22,456 nt of DNA, taken from a virus. Position numbers and translations under genes: made by a program. Below are positions 15,749-22,006 of the stretch, piece after piece (the stretch's first letter is position 1; the number at the start of each line of letters is the position of its first letter). The notes under the pieces are model-generated. The model searched no databases and was not told where the DNA came from. It saw nothing but the letters and a program-made list of their open reading frames with translations. Location of the stretch: positions 1 through 22,456 of the IMG/VR virus record IMGVR_UViG_3300025889_001045; one strand, 5' to 3'.

Positions 15749-15942
15749 AGAACGCAATCAAGTCTTGGGTGAAGGTTTTCGTGGCGACTGTGTTCGCGTT
15801 GATCCTCGCTGATGGTGTCGATCTTGCCGGGATCGGTGCGGATGAGGTGCGTGGCTGGCTTGCCGCTGGTACTGCTTCGGTGCTGCCGTTGATCATCACC
15901 TGGCTCGATCCGGATGATGACAGGTTCGGTCGAACGCGCTAA
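15745..15942 (+). CDS. Two-TM holin
   Basis: 65 residues from ATG 15745, with GGAAGGAAG at 15732-15740 as ribosome binding site, favoured over an in-frame TTG at 15730. Two transmembrane segments at about 8-22 (WVKVFVATVFALILA) and 38-54 (WLAAGTASVLPLIITWL), joined by a short loop with DGVDLAGIGADEVRG. The C terminus DPDDDRFGRTR is a pattern I recall from actinophage holins (short acidic stretch then D-x-R-[FY]-G). Placed right after the endolysin and the one-TM protein. It would form holes in the host membrane at the end of infection. Confidence 0.82.
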   Translation: MKNAIKSWVKVFVATVFALILADGVDLAGIGADEVRGWLAAGTASVLPLIITWLDPDDDRFGRTR

Positions 15943-16175
15943 TGAATCTTGCTGACCTGTTGGGTCAGGCACCACGAGCACCTGGTACGACGTGTTGGGT
16001 GGCGCTTGCCCGACAGGAGTTGCAGAGTGAGGATCGGGCAACGTTTGAATCTGCGCTGCTTGATCCCGGTGTGACTGCTGTCAGTTTGTCTGAGGCGTTG
16101 CATGTGTTGGGTGTTGATTTGGGCGCGCATACGATCAGCCGTCACCGTCGAGGATTATGCAAATGTCCGAGGTGA
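15942..16175 (+). CDS. Small conserved actinophage protein, helix-turn-helix-like
   Basis: 77 residues; the ATG at 15942 shares its A with the TAA of the holin gene. The sequence has an N-terminal helix, the segment TTCWVALARQELQSEDRATF with a long charged helix, then LLDPGVTAVSLSEALHVLGV and a C-terminal ISRHRRGLCKCPR. The arrangement helix, short turn, helix, then H-R-R-G-x-C-x-C is a pattern I recall from small actinophage proteins. The second half (AVSLSEALHVLGVDLGAHTISRHRRG) looks like a helix-turn-helix that recognises DNA, but this is inferred. It lies between lysis and the acetyltransferase-fold gene. Confidence 0.72.
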   Translation: MNLADLLGQAPRAPGTTCWVALARQELQSEDRATFESALLDPGVTAVSLSEALHVLGVDLGAHTISRHRRGLCKCPR

Positions 16176-16696
16176 GAGTCGTGCCGCTCGAACTTGTTGA
16201 AGCGAATCGGTTTGTCGCTTTGCATCACAGGCATCATCAACCTGTAGTCGGACATCGTTTCAGTCTTGGAATCGTTGACAGCAATGATGTTTTGCGCGGA
16301 GCGTGCATCGTTGGAAGACCTGTTGCAAGATTGGGTGGTCATCCACGACAAACCGTGGAAGTCACGCGTTTAGTCACCGACGGAGTTGCTAACGGCTGCT
16401 CAATGCTTTACGGAGCGGCTGCTCGGGCAGCTAAGTCGATGGGATATCAAAGAATACAGACGTACATTCTTGATATTGAAACTGGTGTGTCGTTGCGTGC
16501 GTCGGGATGGGTTTGTGAAGGTGCGGCTGGTGGCGGTATTTGGAAACACACCGACAACAAGCCTCGTCGGACAGATCAACCAACAGGTCTCAAATCAAGA
16601 TGGTCATTGACTTTCACGAACATGCCACCCAGAGACATCACAATCAATGTTGCTGATGCCGATGTGATGCAATTGAAGTTTGGTGGCATGTCATGA
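16163..16696 (+). CDS. XF1762-like acetyltransferase-fold (GNAT-type) protein
   Basis: 177 residues from ATG 16163, preferred because AGGA at 16151-16154 lies 8 bases upstream; an ATG at 16157 is a close alternative. The sequence has ANRFVALHHRHHQPVVGHRF at the start, then a G-x-x-x-V-G-R-P-V-A-R strand-turn, EVTRLVTDGVANGCSMLYGA, YQRIQTYILDIETGVSLRAS and a GWVCEGAAGGGIWKH segment, ending with a P-R-R-T-D-Q segment. This order matches the XF1762-type family, a divergent GNAT fold found in phages (recognised from memory). The donor and substrate are not known. The last 25 residues (from about TNMPPRDITI) lie outside the family core. A base- or protein-modifying role is possible. Confidence 0.8.
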   Translation: MSEVRVVPLELVEANRFVALHHRHHQPVVGHRFSLGIVDSNDVLRGACIVGRPVARLGGHPRQTVEVTRLVTDGVANGCSMLYGAAARAAKSMGYQRIQTYILDIETGVSLRASGWVCEGAAGGGIWKHTDNKPRRTDQPTGLKSRWSLTFTNMPPRDITINVADADVMQLKFGGMS

Positions 16697-17469
16697 CACT
16701 CGCCGCTGAGCTCGCTGCACGACAGCCGAGACTGTTGACGATCGACATCGAAACGCGTCCGCTCACCGCGCATGTGTGGGGTATACGAGAACAGAACATC
16801 GGCATCAACCAGATCGTGGATCAAGGCGGTGTGATGTGTTGGGCGGCGAAATGGCACGACGAGAAACGAGTCATGTTCTCGTCGGATTTCCATGACGGCC
16901 ACAACGAAATGATTTTGCGTGCCTGGAACCTGTTGGACGAAGCCGACATCGTTATCGGCTGGAACCATCGTGCGTTCGACCTCAAACACCTCCAACGCGA
17001 GTTCGTGCTGGCCGGTCTGGGCGCTCCGACACCGTGGCAAGACGTTGACCTTCTACAAACAGTTCGGAGACGGTTCAAATTCCCGTCGAACAAACTTGAT
17101 TGGGTGGCCCGTGAACTCGGCGTCGGCGCGAAACTGTCGCACACCGGCATGGACCTGTGGCAGCGTTGCATGGACGGCGACGAACGAGCATGGCGGCTGA
17201 TGAAAAAGTACAACATCCAAGACGTAAAGCTCACCGAAACACTGTACGACCGGCTCCTCGGATGGGTGCCGAACCATCCGAACATCAACATGCTCCGCGC
17301 CGAACGGATCTCAGCGTGTTCCACATGCGGATCTCAGAACCTCGAGGGTGTAGGTGTCCACGTCACTGCGACACGCGCCTACGAACGTTTCCGCTGCAAA
17401 GATTGCGGTGCGTACTCTCGAACGTCGCATTCCGATCCTCGCCGTACACAGCATCGTCGTGGCGTCTGA
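16693..17469 (+). CDS. DEDDy 3'-5' exonuclease-like protein with C-terminal zinc ribbon
   Basis: 258 residues; ATG 16693 overlaps the previous stop (ATGA). RNase H-fold exonuclease motifs are visible: LLTIDIETRP with Asp18 and Glu20, GWNHRAFDLKHL with Asp96, and KKYNIQDVKL with Tyr173 and Asp177 (Y-x3-D), i.e. the DEDDy set of the DnaQ-like superfamily. A four-cysteine zinc ribbon follows at about 209-238 (CSTCG ... CKDCG), then a basic tail. No polymerase domain is attached, so it is a free-standing exonuclease that could trim DNA ends, proofread or degrade RNA. Such fusions occur in actinophages (from memory). It is coupled to the GNAT-type gene upstream. Confidence 0.85.
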   Translation: MTLAAELAARQPRLLTIDIETRPLTAHVWGIREQNIGINQIVDQGGVMCWAAKWHDEKRVMFSSDFHDGHNEMILRAWNLLDEADIVIGWNHRAFDLKHLQREFVLAGLGAPTPWQDVDLLQTVRRRFKFPSNKLDWVARELGVGAKLSHTGMDLWQRCMDGDERAWRLMKKYNIQDVKLTETLYDRLLGWVPNHPNINMLRAERISACSTCGSQNLEGVGVHVTATRAYERFRCKDCGAYSRTSHSDPRRTQHRRGV

Positions 17470-17482
17470 CTACGATCTGATC

Positions 17483-17746
17483 ATGGCATCACCGAAAGTT
17501 CCGAACCCGAAACGATCAGCCCGCTACTACCGGGAGAACCCCGAGGCGCGTCGGAAGAAAGCCGAATACGAAAAGAAGTATCAGGCGCAGCCGGCGCAAC
17601 GGAAGAAGGCTGCGGAGCGTCGGAAGTGGCGACGTGCGAACGGTCTCGAGGGTAAGGGCGGTCCGGATGCGTCGCACACGAAGGACGGGAAGTTGGTGCG
17701 TGAGTCAGCGTCGAAGAACCGTGCGAGGAACCGAGGTCGGAAATGA
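17483..17746 (+). CDS. Small very basic conserved phage protein
   Basis: 87 residues from ATG 17483, 13 bases after the previous stop. The sequence KVPNPKRSARYYRENPEAR, a long Lys/Arg/Glu helix, then GPDASHTKDGKLVRESASKN and RARNRGRK is a pattern I recall from many phages (KRSAxYYRxNPEAR, S-H-T-K-x-G-K-L-V and a K-N-R-A-R-N ending). About 40 percent of the residues are charged. The function is unknown; nucleic acid binding is suggested by charge. The stop overlaps the ATGATG of the next tiny gene. Confidence 0.78.
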   Translation: MASPKVPNPKRSARYYRENPEARRKKAEYEKKYQAQPAQRKKAAERRKWRRANGLEGKGGPDASHTKDGKLVRESASKNRARNRGRK

Positions 17747-17841
17747 TGTTGTGGGTGTGTCCGAAGTGCGGGCATGAATGGGCTGGTAACAGTTCGCGTT
17801 GCGAGCAGTGCGGTGCTCACGGCGACCCTGACTACGAGTAG
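17743..17841 (+). CDS. 32-residue zinc ribbon peptide
   Basis: The ATG at 17743 overlaps the stop of the previous gene. The product MMLWVCPKCGHEWAGNSSRC plus EQCGAHGDPDYE has two Cys-x2-Cys pairs (CPKC and CEQC) with the spacing of a rubredoxin-like zinc ribbon. It fits exactly between the upstream gene and the promoter gap at 17842. Such free zinc ribbons may bind DNA, RNA or a partner protein. Coupling and the regular cysteine spacing support a real gene in spite of its length. Confidence 0.65.
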   Translation: MMLWVCPKCGHEWAGNSSRCEQCGAHGDPDYE

Positions 17842-17842
17842 G

Positions 17843-17872
17843 TTGCCAACTGTCACACCGTCTGGTTAGACT
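17843..17872 (+). promoter_or_regulatory. Putative sigma-70-type promoter of the recombination block
   Basis: TTGCCA at 17843-17848 (five of six bases of the -35 consensus) and TAGACT at 17867-17872 (four of six of the -10 consensus) are 18 bases apart, in the only clear gap of this region (64 bases), and are followed 20 bases later by a very strong ribosome binding site. They fit a promoter for the genes starting at 17906. Confidence 0.55.
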
Positions 17873-17892
17873 GCCTACCAGATCCCAACCAT

Positions 17893-17901
17893 AGAAGGAG
17901 G
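17893..17901 (+). promoter_or_regulatory. Near-perfect ribosome binding site
   Basis: AGAAGGAGG matches the anti-Shine-Dalgarno sequence almost completely and lies 4 bases before the ATG at 17906. It fixes the start of the exonuclease gene and suggests high early expression. Confidence 0.75.
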
Positions 17902-17905
17902 ACCC

Positions 17906-18844
17906 ATGGCGCACACCACTGTGCTCAAACCGCCGCATGGCAGCCTAGATTGGCTTCGTCTGCGGCAACGCACCACCGGAGGTCATCCGGTCGTGTCCGC
18001 TTCGGAAGCTGCTGCTGTCCACGACGCACACCGGTTCATATCGAAGTACAAGCTGGCGACCGACAAACTCGCCGAGCAGCCTGTTGTGACCGAAACGAAC
18101 GAGGCGATGGACCGAGGTAACCGTCTCGAACCGGTACTGCTGGACTGGGTGAGTGACAAGATCGGAGAACAAGTTTTCTCACCGGACATCATGTACCGGT
18201 ACAGCGAACCCGGTGTTGAACTGATCGCCACCCTCGACGGTGTCACCGGCCATCCGGAGAACCCCGATCGGATCGTTGAGATCAAAACCTACAACCGTCT
18301 GTTCGACCCTGAGACGATGCCAGCGTACTGGTATTGGCAAGGTGTCCAGCAGGCGTTGTGCGCCGATGTTGACACGGTGATCTGGGGTGTGTTCGACGCG
18401 TCGCTGTCACTACACATCCACGAACAGCATGTGTCCCAACCGGAGAAAGACGATCACATTTTCGCCGTGTGGGATTTCACACAGCAAATCTCCAACGGGT
18501 CGATCCCCGAAGAGTGGGCTCGGACGTTCACCGATCTGAAAGACATCCCTGCCGATTCGAACAGTGTCGCAGATGTCACCGATCTGTCTGCACAAGTCGG
18601 AGAACTGATCGAAGTGCAAACCGAAATGCGCCGCCTGAAAGAACGAGAAGATTCGTTGAAAACGTTGCTCGGCGCACGACTCGGTTCGGCAACTATCGGC
18701 ACGATCAACGGCGAAACAGCGATCACCTGGAAAGAATCGATCCGTGCCGGGTTCGACACTCGACGGTTCCAAACCGATCATCCGGACATCGCCGCCGAAT
18801 ACTCCACACACACCACCTATCGAGTGATGAGGACCAAGAAATGA
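17906..18844 (+). CDS. YqaJ-type (lambda exonuclease-like) recombination exonuclease
   Basis: 312 residues. PD-(D/E)XK nuclease of the YqaJ/RecE-like type: SASEAAAVHDAHRF near 31-44, DRGNRLEPVLLDW with Glu75, then LIATLDGVTG with Asp111, and RIVEIKTYN with Glu125 and Lys127 (the D...ExK active site), followed by YWYWQGVQQALCA with Gln145 typical of this family. The C-terminal third is a helical, charged extension (VQTEMRRLKEREDSLKTLL) that may be a partner-binding arm. It is expected to resect double-stranded DNA and leave single strands for the annealing protein encoded next. Starts under its own promoter and strong ribosome binding site. Confidence 0.88.
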   Translation: MAHTTVLKPPHGSLDWLRLRQRTTGGHPVVSASEAAAVHDAHRFISKYKLATDKLAEQPVVTETNEAMDRGNRLEPVLLDWVSDKIGEQVFSPDIMYRYSEPGVELIATLDGVTGHPENPDRIVEIKTYNRLFDPETMPAYWYWQGVQQALCADVDTVIWGVFDASLSLHIHEQHVSQPEKDDHIFAVWDFTQQISNGSIPEEWARTFTDLKDIPADSNSVADVTDLSAQVGELIEVQTEMRRLKEREDSLKTLLGARLGSATIGTINGETAITWKESIRAGFDTRRFQTDHPDIAAEYSTHTTYRVMRTKK

Positions 18845-19425
18845 GAGATGAACTGCTGAACGTCCTACACAGTTACGCTGTGCCCGATCCGAGAATCGTC
18901 GCGAAACTCCCACGATCCGGCACCCAACTCGACTACGTCGGCCACGCCGAAATCACCCGCATCCTGCTTGAGATCGATCCGATGTGGACGATCGAACCGG
19001 CAGCGTGTGACGACACCGGCCTGCCGGCGGTTCGTAACAACGGCAAAATGTTGGAGGCTGCGTTTTGGTTGACGTTGCTTGGGCATCGCCGTTACTGTGT
19101 CGGTTCGGTGGAGGCCCGCAAAGCGGACGCTGATCTGAGTAAGGAACTGCTGTCGGATGCGATCAGGAACGGTGCGATGCGGTTTGGTATCGCTTTGTCG
19201 CTCTGGTCGAAAGAGGAATGGCAGGCCGGTGATCTGATGCCTGCACCAGTCAAGAAGCCTGGTGCTGCGTCAACACAGGATCGTGTCGTCATGTTCAAGG
19301 TGGCGTGCGAGAAAGTCGGGTTGGATCCCGAACGGGTAGCCGAACATGCTGGTGTGAACCTCGGTTCGGTGGATGATGACGGATTGTCGAAGCTGCGTGC
19401 AGCATTTCAGGAGATGAAAGCATGA
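18841..19425 (+). CDS. Rad52-like single-strand annealing protein
   Basis: 194 residues from ATG 18841 (ATGA overlap with the exonuclease stop). Motifs in order: KLPRSGTQLDYVGHAEITR (22-40), IDPMWTIEP (45-53), a G-L-P-A-V turn, and KELLSDAIRNGAMRFGIALS (101-120). They match a phage family related to Rad52-type single-strand annealing proteins, where the K-E-L-x-x-D-A-x-R-N-x-A-M-R-F-G helix is the most conserved part. Homologues I recall often carry a zinc-finger insertion after KLPRS; here it is absent. A flexible Pro/Ala-rich linker and a small C-terminal helical part (VMFKVACEKVGLDPERV) follow. It would anneal strands made by the exonuclease with help from SSB. Confidence 0.8.
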   Translation: MRDELLNVLHSYAVPDPRIVAKLPRSGTQLDYVGHAEITRILLEIDPMWTIEPAACDDTGLPAVRNNGKMLEAAFWLTLLGHRRYCVGSVEARKADADLSKELLSDAIRNGAMRFGIALSLWSKEEWQAGDLMPAPVKKPGAASTQDRVVMFKVACEKVGLDPERVAEHAGVNLGSVDDDGLSKLRAAFQEMKA

Positions 19426-19781
19426 ACAGGATCACAGTTGTTGGGAATGTCGGTCAGGATCCGCAGTTGCGGTACTCGCCGTCAGGGAAAGCGATCGTCA
19501 AGTTTTCGGTGGCTGACACCACCGGCAAAGACGACCAGAAGAAAACGGTGTGGCATGACGTGGTCGCGTTCGATGAACAAGCTGAGAACGTCGCCGCTCA
19601 GGTGGTGAAAGGTTCCCGTGTGGTTGTGACCGGACGGTTGAACAAGGAACCGTTCGAAGGGAAAGACGGTGTGAAGCGTGTATCGGTCGAGGTAATCGCC
19701 GACGAGGTCGGTGTGTCACTCCGCTGGGGTCAATCATCAAACACGTCTCGAGGGCAGACAGCACCCGAGGAGCCGTTCTGA
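19422..19781 (+). CDS. ssb: Single-stranded DNA-binding protein
   Basis: 119 residues; ATG 19422 overlaps the previous stop. A standard OB-fold SSB core: MNRITVVGNVGQDPQLRYSP at the start, VWHDVVAFDEQAENVAAQVV and KGSRVVVTGRLNKEPFE, then SVEVIADEVGVSLRWG. The short linker ends with the acidic tip EEPF, matching the D/E-rich tail with terminal Phe that binds partner proteins. It is shorter than bacterial SSB (usually 150-180 residues) because the linker is short. It protects single strands in replication and in the exonuclease/annealing reaction encoded just upstream. Confidence 0.92.
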   Translation: MNRITVVGNVGQDPQLRYSPSGKAIVKFSVADTTGKDDQKKTVWHDVVAFDEQAENVAAQVVKGSRVVVTGRLNKEPFEGKDGVKRVSVEVIADEVGVSLRWGQSSNTSRGQTAPEEPF

Positions 19782-19999
19782 TGATCGATCCGTTTGTTGA
19801 GCATGTGACGCCGCCGTGCGGTTTGTGCGGTGAACGTTCCGTGATGCGGGTCGACGCTGACCGTTTGAAAGAATGGCGGAACGGCACGTTCATTCAGGTG
19901 GCGTTCCCTGAGATGACTGTTGATCAGCGGGAACAGTTGAAGACAGGGATCCATAAGGATTGTTGGGATTTGCTGTTCCCAGAACCGGATGCGATGTGA
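19781..19999 (+). CDS. Small conserved phage protein with CxxC
   Basis: 72 residues; ATG 19781 shares its A with the SSB stop. Features are PPCGLCGERSVMRVDADRLK (a Cys-x2-Cys pair), WRNGTFIQVAFPEMTVDQRE and QLKTGIHKDCWDLLFPEPD. The pattern P-P-C-x-x-C-G, W-x-x-G-x-x-I-Q-x-A-F-P, R-E-x-L-x-T-G-I-H-x-x-C-W recurs in small actinophage proteins of unknown function (from memory). One further Cys and a His in the G-I-H-x-x-C-W segment could complete a metal site. Location in the recombination block suggests a role with DNA. Confidence 0.78.
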   Translation: MIDPFVEHVTPPCGLCGERSVMRVDADRLKEWRNGTFIQVAFPEMTVDQREQLKTGIHKDCWDLLFPEPDAM

Positions 20000-20067
20000 T
20001 GTGGTTGGCGGCTCTGGTCTTCCTGGCAGGTATCGGGTTGCTGTTGATAGCGGAGAAGATGCGGTGA
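19999..20067 (+). CDS. 22-residue single-TM peptide
   Basis: ATG 19999 overlaps the previous stop (TGATG) and the TGA at 20065-20067 overlaps the next GTG. The product MWLAALVFLAGIGLLLIAEK plus MR is one transmembrane helix with a positively charged end. It exactly fills the space between two coupled genes. Tiny membrane peptides like this are known from phages, but no homologue can be shown here. It could also be a leader that only couples translation. Confidence 0.45.
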   Translation: MWLAALVFLAGIGLLLIAEKMR

Positions 20068-20228
20068 AGATCCGTGTTGAATGGGGTTGCGGCCGGTGTG
20101 CTGCACGGCTGGTAACTCATACGAAACTGACCGAACCTCCAGTTCATCGTTGCGGTTCGAAACGTCGCAGTGTTCCTCTTGTGGCAACAGATCCAGAACT
20201 CGCACAGAAAGCGTTAGGTCGTGAGTAA
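20064..20228 (+). CDS. Small zinc-ribbon-like protein (54 aa)
   Basis: GTG 20064 overlaps the upstream stop and the gene ends 8 bases inside the next one (GTG 20221). The product begins VKIRVEWGCGRCAARLVTHT and has Cys-Gly-x-Cys plus a later H-R-C-G-S-K-R-R-S, three cysteines and a histidine that can form a zinc site. The C terminus (ATDPELAQKALGRE) is helical. Resembles other phage mini zinc proteins; function unknown. Overlaps on both sides support it. Confidence 0.62.
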   Translation: MKIRVEWGCGRCAARLVTHTKLTEPPVHRCGSKRRSVPLVATDPELAQKALGRE

Positions 20229-20556
20229 GCAACGGGCGAAAGGCACATCGTTCGAAACATTGATCGTCCGCTACCTGAACGACCACGGGTTCCCACACGC
20301 CGAACGTCGAGCATTGCACGGCACCGCCGACCTCGGCGACATCACCGGAACCCCAGGGATCGTATGGGAATGCAAAAACCATAAACAGTTGAGGTTGTCA
20401 GAATGGATGCAAGAAACAGCCGTCGAAACCGTAAACGCCGACGCAGAAATCGGTGTGCTCGTAGCGAAACGGGCAGGTCATGGCACAGCAGACAGCCAAT
20501 ACGCGATCGTCACATTGGAAACGATGGTCCGCTTATTGAAGGCCGCTGGCTGGTGA
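20221..20556 (+). CDS. PD-(D/E)XK nuclease, Holliday junction resolvase-like
   Basis: 111 residues from GTG 20221. Motifs of an archaeal Hjc/VRR-like small nuclease: RAKGTSFETLIVRYLNDHGF with Glu12, ERRALHGTADLGDITG with Asp40, and IVWECKNHKQL with Glu50 and Lys52 (the D...ExK set). The following helix (LSEWMQETAVETVNADAE) and VLVAKRAGHGTADSQYAIV complete a compact domain. The size, about 110 residues, is typical of phage resolvase-like nucleases. It probably cuts branched DNA produced by recombination before packaging. The stop overlaps the next GTG. Confidence 0.8.
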   Translation: MSKQRAKGTSFETLIVRYLNDHGFPHAERRALHGTADLGDITGTPGIVWECKNHKQLRLSEWMQETAVETVNADAEIGVLVAKRAGHGTADSQYAIVTLETMVRLLKAAGW

Positions 20557-21149
20557 CCGCCGCACTGCTCCCGCTGCTACTCGCCGGGTTGACCATCGCA
20601 GATCGCAGAAACCCGACCGTCGCACAACCCGTCGAACAACCCGCCGAGATCATCCCGGCGACAACCGTCGAAACGGTCGCGGCTACTGTCACAGCGACAG
20701 CAACACGAATCACCACCACCACCACCACCACCACAACAACAACGACGACGACGACGTTGCCGGGATGGACAGGACCAATCCCCGAACATTACGGTCCAGG
20801 CAGCGGCTGCACACCACAACAAGCCGACATCATCGCCCGCACCTACCGCACCTACGGGGCATCCGACGACACCATCCTCTGGGCACTCGGAATGATCTCG
20901 AGAGAATCAACGTGTGACAGCAGCGCACACAACGGCAACCGCAACACAGGAGATAACTCGTGGGGAATCTGCCAAATCAACGCTCTCGCCGGCCACTTCA
21001 CAACGAACGGGATCGTGAACGGATACGACCCGTACCGGTTCGCCAGCGACTTTCAACACAACGTCGACGCGTGCGCCGTACTCTGGTCGTATTGCGGGCG
21101 TGGACCTTGGAACTACGGCAACTACTACTGTCAGCAACCAGAATCATGA
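20553..21149 (+). CDS. Secreted or membrane-anchored lysozyme-like protein with Thr15 stalk
   Basis: 198 residues from GTG 20553 (GTGA overlap). N terminus TAALLPLLLAGLTIADRR is a signal peptide or anchor helix. A Pro/Val/Thr-rich linker follows, with 15 threonines in a row at residues 54-68, then LPGWTGPIPEHYG. The C-terminal domain (about 85-198) looks like a lysozyme/transglycosylase fold of the actinobacterial type: ILWALGMISRESTCDSSAHN with probable catalytic Glu118, NSWGICQINALAGHF and a CAVLWSYCGRGPWNYG segment; several cysteines could form disulfides outside the cell. It would cut peptidoglycan glycan strands. It is not in the lysis cassette but among the DNA genes, so it may serve another step of infection. 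Confidence 0.75.
   Translation: MTAALLPLLLAGLTIADRRNPTVAQPVEQPAEIIPATTVETVAATVTATATRITTTTTTTTTTTTTTTLPGWTGPIPEHYGPGSGCTPQQADIIARTYRTYGASDDTILWALGMISRESTCDSSAHNGNRNTGDNSWGICQINALAGHFTTNGIVNGYDPYRFASDFQHNVDACAVLWSYCGRGPWNYGNYYCQQPES
20712..20756 (+). repeat. Threonine triplet tract (ACC7-ACA3-ACG5)
   Basis: Fifteen Thr codons in three blocks, seven ACC, three ACA and five ACG, encode the stalk of the lysozyme-like protein. Pure triplet blocks are prone to slip, so the length may vary between related phages. Confidence 0.9.
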
Positions 21150-21454
21150 ACGACAAACAAAAAATCTTGGAACTTCACGTCCGCAACGACAAAACTTTCA
21201 TTCTGCTATCAGGCCTCTACGACTGGATCAACAGTGTCCACCCCGAAATGATCGCCGAACTCCCGTACGGGCTCAACGCCCAAATCCTGTACATGCTCGG
21301 CGACATCGAATACAACGAAGTTCAAACATGGGATGACTCGATCGTCACCGCGTTCGTTGCGGAACTCACCGAAATCCACGAAACGTGCATCATCACCGGC
21401 TGCAACATCTGTTCAGGGTTACGCACCTACGAGCAGTGGCGGCAATCACGATGA
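21146..21454 (+). CDS. Phage protein of unknown function with CxxxxCxxC tail
   Basis: 102 residues from ATG 21146, overlapping the previous stop by 4 bases. Mostly helical: ILELHVRNDKTFILLSGLYD, a segment VHPEMIAELPYGLNAQILYM and EVQTWDDSIVTAFVAELTEI. The C-terminal 20 residues contain HETCIITGCNICSGL, three cysteines near a His. I do not recognise the family. It sits between the lysozyme-like gene and the DUF3310 gene, overlapping both, so it is part of the same transcript. Base composition is strongly A/C-rich like its neighbours. Confidence 0.7.
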   Translation: MNDKQKILELHVRNDKTFILLSGLYDWINSVHPEMIAELPYGLNAQILYMLGDIEYNEVQTWDDSIVTAFVAELTEIHETCIITGCNICSGLRTYEQWRQSR

Positions 21455-21675
21455 AACAGGCACAAAAAGTTGACCACCCAGCCCATTACACCCGACATCC
21501 GTCAGGGATCGAGTGCATTGATGTCGTCAGACACATGAACTTCAACCTTGGCAACGTCATGAAATACGTGTGGCGCAGCGGAGAGAAAAACGGCGAGCCT
21601 GCTCTTGACGATCTAAAGAAAGCAATGTGGTATCTGGATGATGAAATCCAACGACTAGAGGCTCGTCGTGACTGA
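21451..21675 (+). CDS. DUF3310 (SaV-like) protein
   Basis: 74 residues from ATG 21451 (ATGA overlap). The sequence VDHPAHYTRHPSGIECIDVV followed by NFNLGNVMKYVWRSGEKNG and LDDLKKAMWYLDDEIQRL is the standard DUF3310 signature (H-P-x-H-Y, G-x-E-x-I-D, N-x-x-K-Y-x-W-R, D-L-x-K-A-x-W-Y-L). This family is found in many phages, usually near nucleotide or DNA metabolism genes; its activity is not established. The stop is 8 bases inside the WhiB gene. Confidence 0.88.
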   Translation: MKQAQKVDHPAHYTRHPSGIECIDVVRHMNFNLGNVMKYVWRSGEKNGEPALDDLKKAMWYLDDEIQRLEARRD

Positions 21676-22006
21676 ACGCAACTTGTGGATGCAACAAGCC
21701 GCCTGCCGCGACCTCGGCCCACGACTGTTCTTCCCAGAACGAGGCGAACCAGTCTCCAAAGCAAAAAAAGTATGTGCCACCTGCCCCGTCACCGAAGAAT
21801 GCCTCGCATACGGCATCGCCGAACGGATCGGCATCTGGGGAGGTATCAGCGAATCGGAACGTCGAGCAATGTTCCGAGGGAAGAAACGACCGTCGAAACG
21901 CATCCACCACGGCATCTGGGAAAGCTACCGTAAATGCCAGAACAGCAACAACGGTGAAGCATGCCGCTACTGCTCATACGCGTGGGAAAGGTACACGAAC
22001 CCGTGA
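21668..22006 (+). CDS. WhiB-type iron-sulfur transcription factor with extra C-terminal zinc module
   Basis: 112 residues from GTG 21668. The WhiB core is complete: Cys13, then CATCPVTEEC with Cys36, Cys39 and Cys45 for the 4Fe-4S cluster, and the GIWGG turn at 55-59 followed by basic residues (GKKRPSKR) for DNA contact. WhiB proteins occur in Actinobacteria and their phages, bind the primary sigma factor and change transcription. Unusually, the protein continues with HHGIWESYRKCQNSNNGEAC and RYC, that is His80/81, Cys90, Cys99 and Cys102. This resembles the separate small zinc protein encoded next (C-x..H-x..C-x2-C) and may be a fused zinc knuckle. Probably controls host or late phage genes. 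Confidence 0.9.
   Translation: MTERNLWMQQAACRDLGPRLFFPERGEPVSKAKKVCATCPVTEECLAYGIAERIGIWGGISESERRAMFRGKKRPSKRIHHGIWESYRKCQNSNNGEACRYCSYAWERYTNP

Noticed and set aside
20712-20756. Triplet tract as a sequencing artefact or noncoding microsatellite
   Set aside because: It is in frame within a clear gene, uses three different Thr codons in blocks and links a signal segment to an enzyme domain.
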